Source: Goniomonas avonlea (lineage: Eukaryota; Cryptophyceae; Goniomonadida; Goniomonadaceae). Taken from it: a stretch of 12,885 nucleotides of DNA. Location of the stretch: assembly GCA_003573635.1 (NCBI GenBank), contig QUTJ01031568.1:1-12885 (forward strand), given 5' to 3'. The notes beneath the pieces were generated by a model. That model searched no databases and had not been told where the DNA came from. It saw nothing but the letters and a program-made list of their open reading frames with translations. Shown here piece by piece: positions 1 to 7,251 of this stretch. The translations under genes and the position numbers were made by a program. Numbering within the stretch: the first letter of the stretch is position 1; each line of letters starts with the position of its first letter.

Positions 1-387
1 CACTTCGCCCGCGCCTGCACCGAGCCTTGGCGCATGGCTTGCCACCATTGCGGTGGCCTCCACCGCAACACCAGCTGCCCTTCGTTCTCGCCTTCCGGGC
101 CCGCGGCCTCCTCGTCGTCCGACAGGGCGTCCTGGCGGGAAACCAGGAGACGGCAAAAGGGAGGAGGGAGGTCGAGAAAGAAAACGAGGACAGGGCTGGA
201 GCGGGGCCCGGGGGAGAGAGGACCGGAGAACCTGGGGAACCATCATGGCATAGCCACCTGGTGTTTCAAGGTGTCCAACTACACAAACAAAGGCTCTGAG
301 CCAATCAACAAGGACTGGACGAGAACCCTGACGGGCCTATCCGTCGAAATACACGAGTCCAGCCCCGGGCCCCCCTCGGTTCCCTAG
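1..387 (+). CDS. Zinc-knuckle protein, 5' truncated
   Basis: The frame is open from the first base to a TAG at 385-387. It starts with HFARAC, the usual second half of a retroviral-type CCHC zinc knuckle whose first half lies left of the window. A second knuckle-like motif follows (CHHCGGLHRNTSC, bases 37-75), with spacing C-x2-C-x3-H-x4-C, one residue shorter than canonical between the second Cys and the His. A Ser-rich stretch and a very basic RRRQKGGGRSRKK stretch come next, so nucleic-acid binding is likely. Knuckles of this kind occur in retrotransposon Gag and in cellular RNA-binding proteins. The open frame next door (332-512) carries a protease-like motif and probably belongs to the same gene through an intron near 250-360, but no unique phase-compatible junction could be chosen. 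Function beyond zinc and nucleic-acid binding is unknown. Confidence 0.45.
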   Translation, partial: HFARACTEPWRMACHHCGGLHRNTSCPSFSPSGPAASSSSDRASWRETRRRQKGGGRSRKKTRTGLERGPGERGPENLGNHHGIATWCFKVSNYTNKGSEPINKDWTRTLTGLSVEIHESSPGPPSVP

Positions 388-770
388 ACCAATGCCCTTT
401 GAAATCGAGAGGAGAGAGTATTCAATAGTCTTAGAAGACTCAGACTATAGAGCAATGTTACCAGGTCAGTGGTATACAGGGGAGGTGATAAACGCCCTGA
501 TGACGTACATGTGTAGTCACTATCATTATCATAGTAGGCTGTCTCCACAGCTGGAACCAAAGCTATGTAAGTCATTAGTTTATTCCGTTTATTTATAATT
601 GTCCATGTTGAACTGAGTTCCTTGCAGAAATCGTTTGCATGATCATTTTCAATGGGGCAAGGTGACTTGCATGGTGGCATATATCTGATCCACCTGCTGA
701 CCCACAGTCCACAGCTCAGCAGCTTCAAGAGTATCTCAGAGTCTTGCCCAAGCTAGTTGGTGTGTTTTGA
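332..770 (+). CDS. Ulp1/SUMO-protease-like fragment, 3' exons of the left-edge gene
   Basis: The exon open from 332 encodes YSIVLEDSDYRAMLPGQW followed by YTGEVINALMTYM (bases about 419-512). This matches the opening of the C48 (Ulp1/SENP) peptidase domain, where a leucine and a 'pGxWLxDxVIN' segment come before the catalytic part. A phase-consistent continuation is exon 332-512, intron 513-550 (38 bp), exon 551-566, intron 567-627 (GTAAGT donor, CTTGCAG acceptor), exon 628-661, intron 662-707 (GTGACT...CCACAG, 46 bp), and exon 708-770 ending at TGA. The last exon encodes AQQLQEYLRVLPKLVGVF. The spliced product has no recognisable catalytic His-Trp, Asp, or Gln/Cys motifs. The domain is therefore either truncated or decayed, or the resemblance is limited to the N-terminal part. 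Proteins pairing zinc knuckles with Ulp1-like domains are often transposon-derived. The 38-bp and 16-nt pieces are the least certain. Confidence 0.35.
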
Positions 771-954
771 TTGTTGTAATTGTTTGTCTGTTATCAATGT
801 TAATTGTAGTGTTGTCTGTGTGGTGCTGTAGGAGTGTGGATTGTAAGTAGTGAGTCGAGTGGCATGCGTTGTGTGTCGTGTGTGTAGTGTACCATGTGTC
901 ACCATGTGTCATGATGTGTTGTGTGTTGTGTGTCTCGCTCAAAATATTGAAATT

Positions 955-991
955 ATCAGCTCACGTGAGCTCACAAAATCAGCTCACGTGA
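955..991. promoter_or_regulatory. Paired CACGTG (E-box/G-box type) repeats
   Basis: The 14-mer atcagctcacgtga occurs twice, at 955-968 and 978-991. Each copy holds a CACGTG core (962-967 and 985-990), 23 bp apart, about two helical turns. The first core sits in a 14-bp perfect palindrome, AGCTCACGTGAGCT (958-971). CACGTG is the classic target of bHLH and plant-type bZIP factors. A regulatory role here is inference, because no gene start lies immediately next to it. Confidence 0.4.
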
Positions 992-1182
992 ATCAGCTGC
1001 ACAGTGCAGTGATACTCACTGATACCATAGATGCAGGAGTCTACGCCAGAGCCTGGCCCGAAACACAAATGGCAATGCTCAAAACACACACACACCCTTT
1101 GTCACAGCTTTAAATATATTGACAATTGGCTCTCACTCACTCTCTCACTCTCTCACTCTCACGCATGTGCACCCTCCCTCCC

Positions 1183-1248
1183 ACTTCTCCAACCTTTCTG
1201 GAAAAAACTTCTCCAAGCTTTCTGGAAGTGCCAGTATCCCTTCCCGAA
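1183..1248. promoter_or_regulatory. Heat-shock-element-like TTCnnGAA cluster in a tandem repeat
   Basis: The 20-mer acttctccaa(c/g)ctttctgga is repeated at 1183-1202 and 1207-1226, a period of 24 bp. Each repeat produces TTCTGGAA (1196-1203 and 1220-1227), and a third unit, TTCCCGAA, follows at 1241-1248. TTCnnGAA is the inverted dimer unit bound by heat-shock factor. The units are 24 and 21 bp apart rather than contiguous, so this is a weak candidate. No well-supported gene start lies close by. Confidence 0.3.
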
Positions 1249-1503
1249 ACCAAACATCTGCCCAAACACAGAGTCTCAGACATCACACATCGTAATAATA
1301 CCATGCAGAAATTAATGGCTGTCATGCACAACAATGTCTGCACCCTATCTACCATGTTAGCAGCCTACTTTCGCAAAGGTGCTCTGGTGCCGCCCTCGCC
1401 ATGAGCCGCGCGCCCCCTTGCCATTTTGTTCACGCCCCAACTAATATTTGCAGAACCGAAAATAACAAATTCAGGAAAACTCGGATTTTTTCCGGTCAAA
1501 ACC

Positions 1504-1538
1504 ACTTGACGATTGGGCAGAATTGAAACTCGTCAAGT
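1504..1538. repeat. 9-bp perfect inverted repeat (hairpin)
   Basis: ACTTGACGA at 1504-1512 is the exact reverse complement of TCGTCAAGT at 1530-1538, with a 17-nt loop. It lies in AT-richer noncoding DNA between convergent transcription units, the left-edge gene and the ankyrin gene. It could be part of a 3'-UTR, a small element end, or chance. Confidence 0.45.
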
Positions 1539-1805
1539 CAGCAGAACCACCATAATTTAAGTTAGGGTACAGGTACCGGGTAGAGTTCGTACTTATCACC
1601 TTTCGGTTCTCCACGCAGATGCAAAATCGCAAGTTGTTGTCCACACCGACGGGTACATAAATAAGTTGTTACAGTTGACCGCGGCCAAGGGACACTGTGT
1701 GTTCCGTGCCAAGCCCCCGCTCCCCAGACAAGCAGAGACCCACGTGTGTCTCTGGGGACACCACTGAGACAGCCTTGCAGACGGCTTGCATATACTGAGC
1801 TAAGT

Positions 1806-2455
1806 ACATAAATGACAAGTTTGACAGGGGTCACCAGCGACCGGGTGCAGGCTTCCCCTCGCCCCCCAGGGGAGAGGAGAGACGGTAGAGTGAAAAACGG
1901 GAGGAGAGCAGAGAGGGTAGGCGCGAGGGATCTTCGCCCTCGCCCCCCTGGCGTACCAGGCGTGGCCGGCAACACAAGCGACATCAAACCTGCGCACCCT
2001 GACCTTGACTTTAACCCTGACGGTCCTTGTACAACCCGGCAGCAAGCGTACAGTACAGAATGGCACGATTGAACGGCCTCGCCCTCCACCTCCTGTGCCG
2101 GCGAGACACCGGACCTTGCCTCTGACCTTGATTTTGTCCGCGACGGCCCTTGTGCAACCCGGCAGCGTATGTAGATGAGACAAGCTTGACAGGGGGTCAC
2201 CATCGACCGGGGGCAGGCTTCCCTCGCCCTCGCCCTCGGCCCCCTGGCGTACCAGGTGTAACCGGCGACACACGCGACATCGAACCTGCCCCCTGACCTT
2301 GACTAGAAATGTGACAAGTTTGAAGGGGTCACCAGCGACCGGGCGCAGCCTTCCCTCGCCCTCGCTCTCGCCCCCCTGGCGTTCCAGGCGTTGCCGGCGA
2401 CATCGGCCCGGCCCTCTGACCTTGACTTTGACCCTGACGGCCCTTGGGCAGCCTC
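1806..2455. repeat. Diverged tandem copies of the ankyrin-gene 3' end
   Basis: A unit of roughly 125-230 bp recurs about four times. Its parts are 'gacaagtttgacaggggtca', 'ccagcgaccggg', a cctcgccctcg run, 'ccccctggcgtaccaggcg', 'ccggcgacac' and 'ctgaccttgactttgaccct'. Good copies begin near 1813, 2180 and 2310, and a partial copy covers about 2070-2170. The copy at 2310-2455 overlaps the ankyrin reading frame and encodes its last 40 or so residues. The others lie beyond the stop and keep neither frame nor spacing. They look like tandem duplications of the 3' end of the gene, now decaying. The stretch 1561-1805 carries related scraps, such as 'gtacataaataagttg', and no gene. Confidence 0.65.
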
Positions 2456-2935
2456 GACTTGACGAGGTTTTTCCCGTTGAGTCCGACATCGGTCGCGTTA
2501 AACGCCTTGGGCTTGAAGGCCTTGGCGGCCACGACGGCGTCAATGACCTGGCCCATCTCCATCTTCTCGAACTTGTTGCGCCGGCTCTCCTCCCTGAGCT
2601 CGCCCTGCAGGTCCTCTGCCAGCTTGGACTTGATTTTCATGGCGCGCTGAGCGCGCAGCTGGGGGGGCGAGTACCTGAGGCAATGCGTGAGCGCGGGGCC
2701 ACTCTCTCGCTCTGCCAGCCTGCCTGTCTGCCTGCCTGCCTGCAAATCCAGCAGGGGCGGGCGTACATGAGGGGGCTTCCTTGGCGCTTTTCGAACAATC
2801 CAGTATTTCCACTCGACGCTGCCCTTTTACTCTTACTCTTTGTTTCTCTTTGTCTTTCTTTGTCTCTCTTTGTCTCCCTCCCCTCTGTCCCTCTCTGTCT
2901 CTGTCTGTCTGTCTGTCTCTCTCTGTCTCTCTCTG

Positions 2936-2992
<57 letters not shown>

Positions 2993-5280
2993 TTCTGAGG
3001 CAGTTCTACGATAGATATGGTGGTTCTGCGCCTGCGCGGGTGCCTTGGTGCCTCTCGAACAAATCCAGCAGGAGCGGGCGTACAGCGTGGGCTCCCTTGG
3101 TGCTTTTCGAACAATTCCAGTATCTTGTTTCCGCTCGACACTGCACTTTCTCTCTTTCTCGGTGTCTCGTTCTCCCTCTTTCTTTCTTTCTTGCCGTCTC
3201 TCTTTCTCGCTTTCTGAGGTAGTGCTACGTGGTTCTGTGACTGTGCTCTCAGGAGCGGGCGTACATGAATGGGCTCCCTTGGTGCTTTTCGAACAAATCC
3301 AGTATCTTCTCTCCGCTCGACACTGCGCTTTCCCTCTTTCTCGCTGCCTCTTTTTCCCTCCCGTTCTCTCCTCATCTCTCTTTCTTGCTGTCTCGCGGGT
3401 GGTTCTGTGCGTACATGAGTGGGCTCCCTTGGTGCTTTTCGAACAAATCCAATATCTTCTGGTGCCCGAAGTTCCGCGCCAGGTCAGAACACGTGTCTCC
3501 GTCCTGCCGACTCTGCTGTCAGAGACTACACCCAGGATAGAAGTGTGTGTGTGTGTGTTGTGAAGCGAGAGAGGGGGGGGGGGAGTGAGACAGGGAGAGA
3601 GATGGATACACGCACATACAGGCGACGTTTTTTTTTAAAATCACAATAGCAACATACCAACCGTGAGCGATAGCTTCTGAGTGAGCGTGTCCTCCATATG
3701 CTTGGGGTGGCACACGTCTAAGTACAACCGTGAGCGATAGCTTCTGAGTTACAGTGCCCTCCATACAGTATGCAGTACACCCGTGAGCGCTAGCGTCTGA
3801 GATAGCGTGCCCACCATATGCTTGGGCTTATTCCTTTTTTAAAATGGCCTTTGTAGACGGAACGACTATGATTTTCACTACTTGACGCATGCCACCCCAA
3901 GCATATGGAGCGCACTAAAACTCAGAAGCTAGCGCTCACACGTGTAGTATGGAGGGCACGCTCACTCAGAAGCCAGAACAATGCGAGAACAATCGCTCAC
4001 AGGTGTACTCACCTCAAGCATATGGGGGCACTCTTAACTCAGAAGCTACCTCAAAGCATACACTCTAACTCAGAAGCTATCGCTCACAGGTGTACTCCGG
4101 TGGATGTCCCCTCCCAGATCGAGGAGATGTTGAGCAAGCGCAAAGAAACCATAGCGAGACGCCATCATCAGAGGAGTCCATGCACCCTGTGCAGGATTGC
4201 TGTCAGCACATGAAAAAGTGCACAACACTCGGGATTGCTGTCAGCATGGAAAAGTGCGCACGTCACAACACTCGGGTCTTCACACACCTTGATCATACTT
4301 CTCTGCAGAGATCTAGGCAAGTGCGTCAAGTGTGCGACACAGGCAAGTGTACAAGGAAAGCGCAAGGATGCAGTCAAGTGTGCGAATCGCATCGTTACCT
4401 CATTGATGTCCGCTTTGTGGTTGAGCAGGATGTCAATGGTGTCCATCTTTCCGTGTCCAGCCGCCCAAGAAACTGCTGTCCAATTATTCTGCACTGTGTG
4501 AAACTTCATCTCAGCATGGAGCAGCCGTACCGCATCTTTTTGGCTCACGTTGGCACCATTCGTAAGCAGTGCAGAAACGACATCGCTGTAACCCCACCAA
4601 GCAGCCCGCATCAACGGAGTAGTGCCGTGCTGTGTCCAAGTCATTGGTCCATCAAGAGCAAGCAAAGTCGCACCGCGTCTGATGTGTTGATGTCAGCTCG
4701 AGCTTCGATAAGAAGCTCAACAGCGCCAATATGCCCTTTTGCTGCGGCCTTGAGGAGCAACGAACAACCGCGCTGAGCACTGGATCAGCAGCTAGCCCAC
4801 ACGAGGCCCACACACATACGTCGCGCTCACGCGCGCTCGCTCGACACGCAGACACCAACCCCAATACACTCATTCGGAAATATTCTCACACACCTGATCC
4901 TTGATCTCCACCTCGCCTTTTTGCTCCAAGAACTCGCGTAAAGCCTCTGTTTTTCCGTGCGCTGCTGCGCCGTGCGCAATCGCCCAGACCAGATCTGTCT
5001 TGTTCCCAACCGCAGTACACTTCTCAACTGGTTCTGGTTCAGGCTCCTCCTTCGGAGTTTCAGCTACTTCAACCGGCGTCTCCACCTCCTCGAGGGGAGC
5101 TTCTGGTTCGTCAATTTCCACATCGTCTTCAAGTTGAAGTGCTTCTTCGTCAACCAGCGCCTGTTCCCTTATGTTTGCTTCTTCTGCCTCCGATGATCCT
5201 GAAGAGGCTACTGGCACAACTACCGCATTGTTGGCCGCGGGCTTTGAGGACTTGGTCTTTTTACCTTTCTTGGGTGGCAT
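2329..5280 (-). CDS. Ankyrin-repeat protein, seven exons
   Basis: Spliced model on the minus strand: exons 5280-4894, 4772-4674, 4629-4531, 4488-4399, 4186-4088, 3503-3415 and 2674-2329. Every junction is GT-AG and the phases fit, giving 402 residues. The ATG at 5280 is the first in frame. Residues 1-90 are a Lys-rich start (MPPKKGKKTKSSK) and an acidic Glu/Pro-rich region. About six ankyrin repeats follow (about 95-287), with clear consensus pieces such as AAAKGHIGAVELLIEARADI, GTTPLMRAAWWGYSDVVSAL and DLARNFGHQKILDLF. Exons 2, 3 and 5 are exactly 99 nt, phase 0, one 33-residue repeat each; exon 4 is 90 nt. Residues 288-402 are charged, helical-looking and end in a basic Gly/Pro tail. Ankyrin repeats bind other proteins, but the partner is unknown. 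Introns 1-6 are 121, 44, 42, 212, 584 and 740 bp. The last three are swollen by repeats, and exon 4 may be followed by an unseen 9-nt microexon that would restore 33 residues. Confidence 0.8.
2750..3466 (-). repeat. Degenerate copies of the last ankyrin exon inside intron 6
   Basis: The 3' half of ankyrin exon 6 (KILDLFEKHQGSP plus the following at|gtacgc splice donor, plus-strand 3411-3466) recurs in intron 6. Copies lie at about 3251-3331, 3069-3150, 3030-3070 (partial, LLDLFERHQG) and 2750-2830. Three of them share a left flank absent from exon 6 ('gcagtgtcgag' read on the minus strand), which could act as a 3' splice site. The 3251-3331 copy could be spliced in phase (1 nt + codons + 2 nt). 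The 3069-3150 copy is one base short before the donor and the 2750-2830 copy has a frameshift, so they look like decaying pseudo-exons. Confidence 0.7.
2830..2998. repeat. CT-rich microsatellite
   Basis: This tract of tct/tgtct/ctct units lies in intron 6 of the ankyrin gene. The purest part is about 40 bp of (CT)n at 2950-2989. Similar but more broken pyrimidine tracts follow the other exon copies, at 3151-3222 and 3332-3395. Read on the gene's strand the tracts are GA-rich, so they are not polypyrimidine tracts for that gene. Confidence 0.9.
3549..3640. repeat. GT, G and T homopolymer tracts
   Basis: A (GT)n run at about 3543-3559 is followed by a run of 11 G near 3575-3586, gagagaga, and a run of 9 T near 3629-3637. 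All lie within intron 5 of the ankyrin gene, just upstream of its exon 6 acceptor. Confidence 0.8.
3661..4095. repeat. Tandem plus inverted repeat array in ankyrin intron 5
   Basis: A unit of about 50-65 bp built from 'gtgagcgatagcttctgagt', a variable gtgcc/ctcc piece and 'ccatatgcttggggtgg' is present three times in one orientation (3661-3717, 3728-3770, 3782-3828). It is present about four times in the other orientation (3893-3945, 3949-4015, 4015-4060, 4053-4095). The two blocks flank a 64-bp unique centre with a T6A4 run. The unit that touches exon 5 (4053-4095) contains the real splice donor, cct|gtgagc. Several other units keep a similar acacctgtgagc site on the minus strand. Folding would give a long imperfect hairpin, for example GTGAGCGCTAGC at 3785-3796 against GCTAGCGCTCAC at 3928-3939. 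Confidence 0.75.
4187..4290. repeat. Short tandem repeat at the 3' end of ankyrin intron 4
   Basis: The plus-strand unit ggattgctgtcagca(ca)tg followed by aaaagtgc and acaacactcgg occurs twice, at about 4194-4232 and 4233-4274. Read on the gene's strand, each copy carries a branch-point-like gctgac, so the 3' splice region has been duplicated. This helps explain why this intron is 212 bp when its neighbours are 42-44 bp. Confidence 0.55.
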
Positions 5281-5427
5281 TTGGGACAGCAGGAACTCGA
5301 ATCATGTGTATGGGGAGCGTGTAGATCGCTACTGTACCGATACCCATTCCGGGACACCTTCCGTTGGATCGGACTCTACCCAACCCGTTCGCTCTTGGGC
5401 TTCCGCCACCTTTGGGCGCGTTCAACA
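5281..5427. promoter_or_regulatory. Bidirectional promoter region of the ankyrin gene and the 5428 gene
   Basis: These 147 bp separate the ankyrin ATG (minus strand) from the ATG at 5428 (plus strand). The 12-mer ATTCCGGGACAC lies at 5346-5357 and recurs at 5530-5541. No TATA box is evident. Its role as a shared promoter is inferred only from the divergent gene layout. Confidence 0.35.
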
Positions 5428-5856
5428 ATGGCTTTGAGAGGCCTCATGCAAAGAGCCAGGCGCAAACGGTCGCATCTTGGTGAAAAAAACGCAAGAGCAT
5501 TAAGAACCAGTAAATAACGTCTAGTTTTTATTCCGGGACACTTTTTTTCCGGCTTGCCCGTGCGACCACCGCAGCGTTTGGAGGTGGCTAGGCACGAAAT
5601 CTGGCCAGAACAGGTTCAGAAATGCAAGGTACGTTGGGTGGCCATGCGTCTGAGTGTTCCTGAGGTTCTTTAAGTTTTTTTAAAATTAATTTGCCTCTCC
5701 TTCCTCAGGTCGCAAAAGTACTGCCAAAAGATGCGAAGGAATGCGGGTGGGAGGGCTAAATCAAATAGCGCATCATTATCAGCGACGAAGCGCATAGCCG
5801 AAAGCATGGCTTGCTTGGTCGCAACGGCGATTCAAGTCTCGCGGGGTCAGGAATAG
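5428..5856 (+). CDS. Small basic protein, unknown; frame uncertain
   Basis: The ATG at 5428 begins MALRGLMQRARRKRSHL, an Arg-rich start that could be a mitochondrial presequence or an RNA-binding tail. An intron with strong signals lies at 5629-5708 (AAG|GTACGT ... CTCTCCTTCCTCAG, 80 bp). Two readings are possible around it. Reading B uses exon 5428-5509 (or to 5479), an acceptor TAG at 5591, exon 5592-5628 and exon 5709-5856. It keeps phase and ends QVSRGQE-TAG, giving a strongly basic protein of about 86 residues. Reading A takes the frame RLEVARHEIWPEQVQKC then KVAKVLPKDAKECGWEG, ending at TAA 5757-5759, but has no in-phase connection to the ATG. No family was recognised. The intron is well supported; the protein sequence is not. 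Confidence 0.35.
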
Positions 5857-6060
5857 ATTCGGATTGGGTATGATTGGCGCTCCGCTGCTCATACCAGTGA
5901 TGCTCCAAATCCGAATTCTTTCCTAAGTACCTTGTTCGCTAAGTTTTCCTATCAGATATGAGCCGATCGACTCCGTCGACGGCTCGTCTGATAGCCAAAT
6001 TAGCTTTGCTCACAACTTTTGGCATGAATTCTGCGCACTAGCCGCACTCGACTCATCACC
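5857..6060 (+). other. Noncoding stretch with two strong hairpins
   Basis: Directly after the TAG of the 5428 gene, 5857-5916 forms a nested inverted repeat: ATTCGGATT at 5857-5865 with AATCCGAAT at 5908-5916, and GGTATGA at 5867-5873 with TCATACC at 5889-5895. A second, better hairpin fills 5949-5994. The remainder shows nothing recognisable. It may be the 3'-UTR of the upstream gene or a small structured RNA. Confidence 0.45.
5949..5994. repeat. 46-nt near-perfect stem-loop
   Basis: CTATCAGA (5949-5956) pairs with TCTGATAG (5987-5994), GAGCCG (5960-5965) pairs with CGGCTC (5980-5985), and TCGAC (5967-5971) pairs with GTCGA (5975-5979) around a TCC loop. In total 19 base pairs are interrupted only by a TAT/G internal loop and one bulged A. 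It is not the histone-mRNA stem-loop, which is shorter. Confidence 0.65.
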
Positions 6061-6079
6061 CTGACAATGACTTGTCTGG

Positions 6080-6119
6080 CTCTCTCTCTCTCTCTGTGTG
6101 TGTGTGTATATATATATAG
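6080..6119. repeat. Compound microsatellite (CT)n(GT)n(AT)n
   Basis: Pure dinucleotide runs follow each other: ctctctct, then gtgtgtgt, then atatatat. The flanking 6120-6267 stretch is AT-richer and shows no gene. Confidence 0.85.
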
Positions 6120-6267
6120 ACTTATAGATCAAATATATTCAATTACGTATGTAAGTATACTAGATAATAGCCTTGAAATTGTGGTGGAGCTCGAATCATA
6201 TCCCCATGCACGACTTGCCGAGTCGGATGCTAGGACCAAAATGTGTTTTGTGGCGTGCCATGAAATA

Positions 6268-6702
6268 TTAATGAGCTAATTGGGGAACTCCTCGAACAGA
6301 TGTCTCATCACTCATGAATATTGTACTAGTGATTACGCCATATGACAGCGAACTGTAGGAGTCGAGAACGGTTACCCACTGAACCAAATGTCTCAATTGA
6401 TGTTTATTCACAGGATAATTTGTTAACTGCACAGCGGAGCAGGCATCAAACATGTCAAACTTGTCATGGCGCCTCCGCAGGTGTTCCAACATTTGACCCA
6501 CCCCCCGCCGCTGCAGGCTGATCCGGCTGTATGGGGAGCGTATGAGTGGAGAGGGAGGAGGGAGGGAGAAAGGAGGGAGCGAGAATGAGTGAGAGATCGA
6601 GAGGATAAGAGGAGAGATGAGTGGGGAACTGCACCGCTCACGCACCTCAGCTAGAGAGAGAGAGGGAGGGAGAGGGAGAGAGAGGGAGAGGGAGAGGGAG
6701 GG

Positions 6703-6740
<38 letters not shown>

Positions 6741-7214
6741 TCGATGGGAGAGAGAGGGGGTTCAAGCCATTCGAGAGATCGAGGTGAGATGGGTGGGGAA
6801 TTGCGCGCCGCTCACGCACCTCAGGTTCCGCTCTCGAACTGAGAGGGAGGGAGGGAGGGAAGAAGGGGTAGAGAGAGAGGGGGGGGGGTTCAAGCCATTC
6901 GAGAGAGATAGAGGAGAGATGAGTGGGGAACACGCACCTCAGGCTCCGGCTCCTCGTGTCGAACCGCCAGAATGCGCTCCATCTTTTGTCGCTTGCGTTC
7001 TCGCTCCTTCTCCGTCTCACTTGTCCCAAACACAGTCGGTGGCGGTACGGGCACTGTGGAACCGTTTCTCAGAGAGGGAGAGAGAGGGAGAGAGAGGGAG
7101 AGAGAGAGAGAGAGAGGAGAGAGAGGGAGAGAGAAGGAGAAAGCGGGAGATATGCGCCCCGTCTCACCTGTCCCGAGAGGGGGAGACCAAACGAGAGGGA
7201 GGGAGGGAGGGAGG

Positions 7215-7251
<37 letters not shown>

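Larger units (their letters stand above)
771..1560. other. Noncoding interval with low-complexity DNA and motif clusters
   Basis: No convincing gene was found here. From 771 to 950 the DNA is rich in GT, with repeated gtgtgt and 'accatgtgtc' units (two tandem copies at 891-910). Then come two CACGTG-containing repeats (955-991), a CA run at 1085-1095, a (CTCACT)n-like tract at about 1131-1162, a 24-bp tandem repeat with TTCnnGAA units (1183-1248) and a 9-bp inverted repeat (1504-1538). A 33-codon ATG frame at 1303-1404 exists but has no supporting feature. Confidence 0.6.

Noticed and set aside
1303-1404. 33-codon plus-strand ATG frame (MQKLMAVMHNN...)
   Set aside because: Too short to support, with no conserved feature, splice signal or clear promoter.
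1562-2203. 213-codon minus-strand open frame
   Set aside because: It runs through the diverged tandem repeats with inconsistent frame between copies, which is what a repeat artefact gives.
2299-3222. Long plus-strand open frame of 307 codons
   Set aside because: Most of it is translated CT microsatellite and the antisense of ankyrin exon 7; it has no domain or plausible composition.
3661-4095. CRISPR-like array
   Set aside because: The units are imperfect, partly inverted, have no unique spacers of constant length, and lie in an intron of a eukaryotic gene.
5439-5759. Reading A of the 5428 gene (RLEVARHEIWPEQVQKC...)
   Set aside because: Kept only as an alternative: the frame is attractive, but no in-phase junction connects it to an ATG.
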